A stretch of 64,000 nt of DNA from Pseudomonas sp. JM0905a (GTDB lineage: Bacteria; Pseudomonadota; Gammaproteobacteria; Pseudomonadales; Pseudomonadaceae): positions 124,001 to 188,000 of the forward strand of contig NZ_JACXBU010000007.1 of the NCBI RefSeq assembly GCF_014700075.1, read 5' to 3'. This document shows, one piece after another, positions 61,235 through 64,000 of the stretch. Below the pieces are notes generated by a model that made no database searches, had not been told where the DNA came from, and saw only the letters and a list, made by a program, of their open reading frames with translations. The stretch's first letter is position 1. Each line of letters starts with the position of its first letter. A program made the translations under genes and the position numbers.

Positions 61235-62446
61235 CTAACCCATCCGAGGTCCCGGCTCTTCCGGCGCGTCTTCTTCCAGGTCTTCCAGCTTCAGCTCCAG
61301 GCCCCAGCCGGCGGAATCCGGCGTGGCGCTTGGGGCAGCTGCCGGTGCGGGAGCCGCTGCGGCCGCTGCAGGCGTTGCAGCTGGGCCTTCGCGATAGAGC
61401 TTGAGTTTCAGGCGCAGGTTGTTGGCCGAGTCGGCGTTCTTGATCGCCTCTTCTTCCGGAATGGCCCCCTCCACCACGAGGTCGAACAGCGCCTGGTCGA
61501 AGGTCTGCATGCCCAGGCCACGGGACTTTTCCATGATCTCCTTGATGGAGTGGAATTCACCGCGCTTGATCAGGTCGCTGATAGTCGAGGTGCCCAGCAG
61601 CACTTCCACCGCCGCTCGGCGCTTGCCGTCCTGGGTACGCACCAGGCGCTGGGAAACGAAGGCCTTGAGGTTGTTGCCCAGGTCGTTGAGCAGCTGCGGG
61701 CGGCGCTCTTCGGGGAAGAAGTTGATGATGCGGTCCAGCGCCTGGTTGGCGTTGTTGGCGTGCAGGGTGGAAATGGCCAGGTGGCCGGTGTCGGCGAAGG
61801 CCAGGGCGTGCTCCATGGTCTCGCGGTCGCGAATTTCGCCGATCAGGATCACATCCGGCGCCTGGCGCAGGGTGTTCTTCAACGCAGCGTGGAAACTTCG
61901 GGTATCCACCCCCACTTCGCGCTGGTTGATGATGGATTTCTTGTGCCGGTGCACGTACTCCACCGGGTCTTCGATGGTGATGATGTGGCCGCCGGTGTTG
62001 CGGTTGCGGTAGTCGATCAGCGCCGCCAGCGAGGTGGACTTACCAGAGCCGGTACCGCCGACGAAGAGCACCAGGCCGCGCTTCTCCATCACCATCTTGA
62101 GCAGCACTTCGGGCAGCTTGAGGTCTTCGAAGCGCGGGATATCCAGCTTGATGTTCCGCGCGACGATGGATACCTCGTTGCGCTGGCGGAAGATGTTGAT
62201 GCGGAAGCGGCCGATGTTCGGCAGCGAGATGGCCAGGTTCATCTCCAGCTCACGGTCGAACTCGGCGCGCTGCTCGGCGTCCATGATCGACTCGGCGATC
62301 CTGGCCACGTCGCCGGCCTTGAGCGGTTCGTTGCTGAGCGGCCGCAACAGGCCGTTGAACTTGGCGCAGGGCGGCGCGCCCGTGGACAGATAGAGGTCGG
62401 AGCCATCCTGGGTAGCCAGGATCTTGAGCATCGCAGAGAGGTCCAT
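61235..62446 (-). CDS. PilT/PilU-family type IV pilus retraction ATPase
   Basis: A 403-residue secretion-type ATPase. It has Walker A VGGTGSGKSTSLAAL, the Asp box IITIEDPVEYVH, Walker B LIGEIRDRETMEHAL, the His box HLAISTLHANNANQALDRI and the PilT/PilU-type C-terminal signature GMQTFDQALFDL. It resembles PilU-type ATPases in length and in the absence of the AIRNLI motif of PilT. The C-terminal ~45 residues are an Ala/Pro linker followed by an acidic tail (ELKLEDLEEDAPEEPG) that is uncommon in the family. No other pilus genes are nearby, so it may be an accessory paralogue. The ATG at 62446 is chosen to match the family N-terminus. Confidence 0.88.
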   Translation of the reverse strand: MDLSAMLKILATQDGSDLYLSTGAPPCAKFNGLLRPLSNEPLKAGDVARIAESIMDAEQRAEFDRELEMNLAISLPNIGRFRINIFRQRNEVSIVARNIKLDIPRFEDLKLPEVLLKMVMEKRGLVLFVGGTGSGKSTSLAALIDYRNRNTGGHIITIEDPVEYVHRHKKSIINQREVGVDTRSFHAALKNTLRQAPDVILIGEIRDRETMEHALAFADTGHLAISTLHANNANQALDRIINFFPEERRPQLLNDLGNNLKAFVSQRLVRTQDGKRRAAVEVLLGTSTISDLIKRGEFHSIKEIMEKSRGLGMQTFDQALFDLVVEGAIPEEEAIKNADSANNLRLKLKLYREGPAATPAAAAAAPAPAAAPSATPDSAGWGLELKLEDLEEDAPEEPGPRMG

Positions 62447-62565
62447 CGAAGGTGCGCATCCCGTATCAGATGAAGGCATCCGCTTGGCGGATCACCGGTG
62501 CCCAACTGTATGGCGGCTGCCCGTACTGGCACAATGAACCGCTCCACAGTCCAAGAGGAATTCCC

Positions 62566-62844
62566 ATGGCCAAGGCCCTTGCCCGCCATATCCTGGTCAA
62601 GACCGAGGCGGAAGCCGAACAATTGAAGAAGCGCCTGGACAAGGGCGAAGACTTCGCCGTCCTGGCCAGGAAACACTCCATCTGCCCGTCCGGCAAACGC
62701 GGCGGCGACCTGGGCGAAGTGCGCCCCGGCCAGATGGTGCGAGTGATCGATCAGGTGATTTTCAAGAAGCCCGTGCGCGTCATCCATGGCCCGGTGAAAA
62801 GCCAGTTCGGCTATCACCTGGTGCAGGTGTTCTTCAGGGAATGA
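62566..62844 (+). CDS. ppiC: Parvulin-type peptidyl-prolyl isomerase, PpiC-like
   Basis: A 92-residue single-domain parvulin. It starts AKALARHILVKTEAEAEQLK and contains FAVLARKHSICPSGKRGGDL, GEVRPGQMVRVIDQVIF and the closing VKSQFGYHLVQV, which includes the catalytic-site His and Phe positions of the family. There is no signal peptide, so it is cytoplasmic like E. coli PpiC. AGAGGAA precedes the ATG. It is divergent from the PilU-like gene. Confidence 0.95.
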   Translation: MAKALARHILVKTEAEAEQLKKRLDKGEDFAVLARKHSICPSGKRGGDLGEVRPGQMVRVIDQVIFKKPVRVIHGPVKSQFGYHLVQVFFRE

Positions 62845-62947
62845 GGGGCATTTGGCGAGAATGGGCACCGTCCGTGGCGCAGTGCCTATTCTCGCGCCGG
62901 AATGTGAAGGCCTTATTGCAGCGCCTTCACTCCGAGCCCTGACTTCA

Positions 62948-63247
62948 TCATTGCAGTGTTTCGCGAGCACACGTACGCGAGATATCGGTGAGAACCGTCA
63001 GTTCATCTTCGGTCGGCTTCCGGCCTTCGGTCACACTGACCAGCTGCTGTGAGGTGAAGGCCTCCTGCATCATGCCGTTGGAGCAATTGCAGTAGGCGAC
63101 GGCCTTGTCCTGCGGGACCTGCCTGGCGGCGCTGGCAACGCATTCCTGGGTGAATTTCTCACCACCACCTTGCGGCCACTCCCCCGCCACCGCTGCGAAG
63201 ACGCAGGCCTGCAGGGCCAGCGCAACGAAAATCAGAGTTCTCTTCAC
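62948..63247 (-). CDS. Secreted small hypothetical protein
   Basis: A 99-residue protein with a GTG start (63247) placed eight bases after GGAG. It has a clear signal peptide (KRTLIFVALALQACVFAAVAG). The mature part has four Cys residues (FTQECVAS, AYCNCSNGMMQEAF, SRTCARETL) that could form two disulphides or bind a metal. Small exported proteins of this design are common in Pseudomonas, but no function is known. Confidence 0.75.
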   Translation of the reverse strand: MKRTLIFVALALQACVFAAVAGEWPQGGGEKFTQECVASAARQVPQDKAVAYCNCSNGMMQEAFTSQQLVSVTEGRKPTEDELTVLTDISRTCARETLQ

Positions 63248-63334
63248 CTGCCTTCTCCTTCTGGTCCGGAAGACACATTCTTGCCCTAGCGCAGGCCCGG
63301 CACGCAATAGCTGGAACCGACAAGAAATTGAGCC

Positions 63335-63520
63335 TCAGGCCTGAGCATCATCCTGATCAGACATGCCCGGCAGCAGATGGGGCGCTTCGACACGCTCCTG
63401 CAACCTGATCGCGAACGCCAACGCGGCCGCCTTGTCGCGGAAGGAAATCTTCATGCCGAAGACCTCCACCTGCCACTCTTCCCTGTCGCTGCGGCTGACC
63501 TGCTGGATTGCGATGTCCAT
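63335..63520 (-). CDS. Small hypothetical protein
   Basis: A 61-residue soluble protein beginning MDIAIQQVSRSDREEWQVEV and continuing FGMKISFRDKAAALAFAIRL. This is a strand-strand-helix layout that resembles small DUF2188-like domains. The ATG at 63520 is preceded by GGAGTATCC; a longer frame to 63589 would overlap the terminator hairpin. Function is unknown. Confidence 0.65.
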   Translation of the reverse strand: MDIAIQQVSRSDREEWQVEVFGMKISFRDKAAALAFAIRLQERVEAPHLLPGMSDQDDAQA

Positions 63521-63562
63521 GGATACTCCGACTGGCCCACGACGGAACGGCAGAAAGAAAAA

Positions 63563-63585
63563 AGGCCAACTGATCAGGTTGGCCT
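63563..63585 (-). terminator. Intrinsic terminator for leftward transcription
   Basis: AGGCCAAC at 63563-63570 pairs with GTTGGCCT at 63578-63585 around a seven-base loop. The A-rich stretch on its left (63553-63563) gives a T-tract for transcription coming from the membrane protein gene at 63734. Confidence 0.8.
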
Positions 63586-63733
63586 GCACCGCGAAGCATG
63601 GGCAACGCGATCGAGTGTCAAAGTGCCGTGGAAGCCGGGTCAGGCTAACGCTGGTTCTTGACGGTTTTGCGACGGAGTCGTGAACAGGCCGAATCGGGGA
63701 TTCCGAACGTTCGTGAGCAGCCTGGCAAACACA

Positions 63734-64000
63734 TCACCAATTGAGCAGAAACATCGCCTTGGCCAGGAACAGGATGCCGAGCATCTGCACCAGCACGCTG
63801 AGGTGGATCAGGCGGGAACGGGCCGGTGTCATGCGCCGACTACGCATCAGCACGACAACCAGCAGGAAGTGCCCGAGGATGCTCAGTGCCAGGCAGATCT
63901 TCAGCACCAGCAAGGTGCCGAAACTGCTGGAGAAAGGGTCCTGCAGCACAGCGCGGTAATGCCAGGCCAGCGCCAAGCCGGCGGCGAAGAGTACGAGGAT
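63734..64000 (-). CDS. Membrane protein, partial (N-terminus outside the window)
   Basis: The last 88 residues of a membrane protein whose frame runs through the right edge of the window. Three hydrophobic segments are visible (ILVLFAAGLALAWHY, LLVLKICLALSILGHFLLVV and LSVLVQMLGILFLAKAMFLL), separated by a short basic loop with RSRRMTPARSR. The topology and the WHYRAVL motif suggest a CopD-like or similar integral protein, but this is uncertain without the rest. Confidence 0.65.
   Translation of the reverse strand: MLVLFAAGLALAWHYRAVLQDPFSSSFGTLLVLKICLALSILGHFLLVVVLMRSRRMTPARSRLIHLSVLVQMLGILFLAKAMFLLNW

Overview
The window is high-GC gammaproteobacterial DNA and almost certainly comes from a Pseudomonas chromosome. 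The evidence is the leucine (liu) gene order, the acetoacetate block dhcR-aacS / dhcA-dhcB-atoB-transporter that resembles P. aeruginosa PA1997-PA2002, a PilU-type ATPase, and several Pseudomonas-type extragenic palindromic repeat families. A member of the citronellolis/nitroreducens/knackmussii branch would fit, but that is inference. No rRNA, tRNA, CRISPR array, prophage or insertion sequence was seen.

Region 1 (1-8.8 kb) is loosely packed with small stress-type genes: a decayed flavodoxin, a trypsin-like protease, an lmo0937-type membrane peptide, a PRC-barrel protein, two CsbD-like proteins, a triple-BON periplasmic protein, a Crp/Fnr regulator and several small proteins of unknown function. 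One of the small genes carries an in-frame amber codon.

Region 2 (8.8-20.8 kb) is rich in regulators. Two winged-helix/STAND-ATPase regulators flank an AraC-type protein, and a GlxA-like and a LysR regulator follow. The metabolic genes here are a YcaC-like hydrolase and a three-gene run of amidohydrolase, alpha/beta hydrolase and ABM-domain membrane protein.

Region 3 (21.4-31.8 kb) is a guanidine-use operon. A likely sigma-54 promoter and a guanidine-I (ykkC) riboswitch precede an ABC importer, the two carboxyguanidine deiminase subunits (usually annotated as urea carboxylase-associated), a biotin carboxylase usually annotated as urea carboxylase, and allophanate hydrolase. Two of its coding sequences contain in-frame copies of dispersed repeats.

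Region 4 (32.1-45 kb) deals with amines. It holds a dead nitrilase-family gene, a gamma-glutamylpolyamine synthetase/oxidase pair with an orphan polyamine-binding protein, an AraC regulator, a diguanylate cyclase, and qhpF-qhpE-qhpG-like maturation genes for quinohemoprotein amine dehydrogenase. The dehydrogenase genes themselves are absent. A sigma-54 activator follows.

Region 5 (45-60.2 kb) is the liuRABCDE leucine/isovalerate operon followed by a short-chain fatty acid transporter, thiolase, CoA-transferase, LysR regulator and acetoacetyl-CoA synthetase. Together these take isovaleryl-CoA to acetyl-CoA and acetoacetate, and then acetoacetate to acetyl-CoA. The last part (60.4-64 kb) has a DJ-1/PfpI protein, a PilU-like ATPase, a parvulin, small unknown proteins and the end of a membrane protein cut by the window edge.
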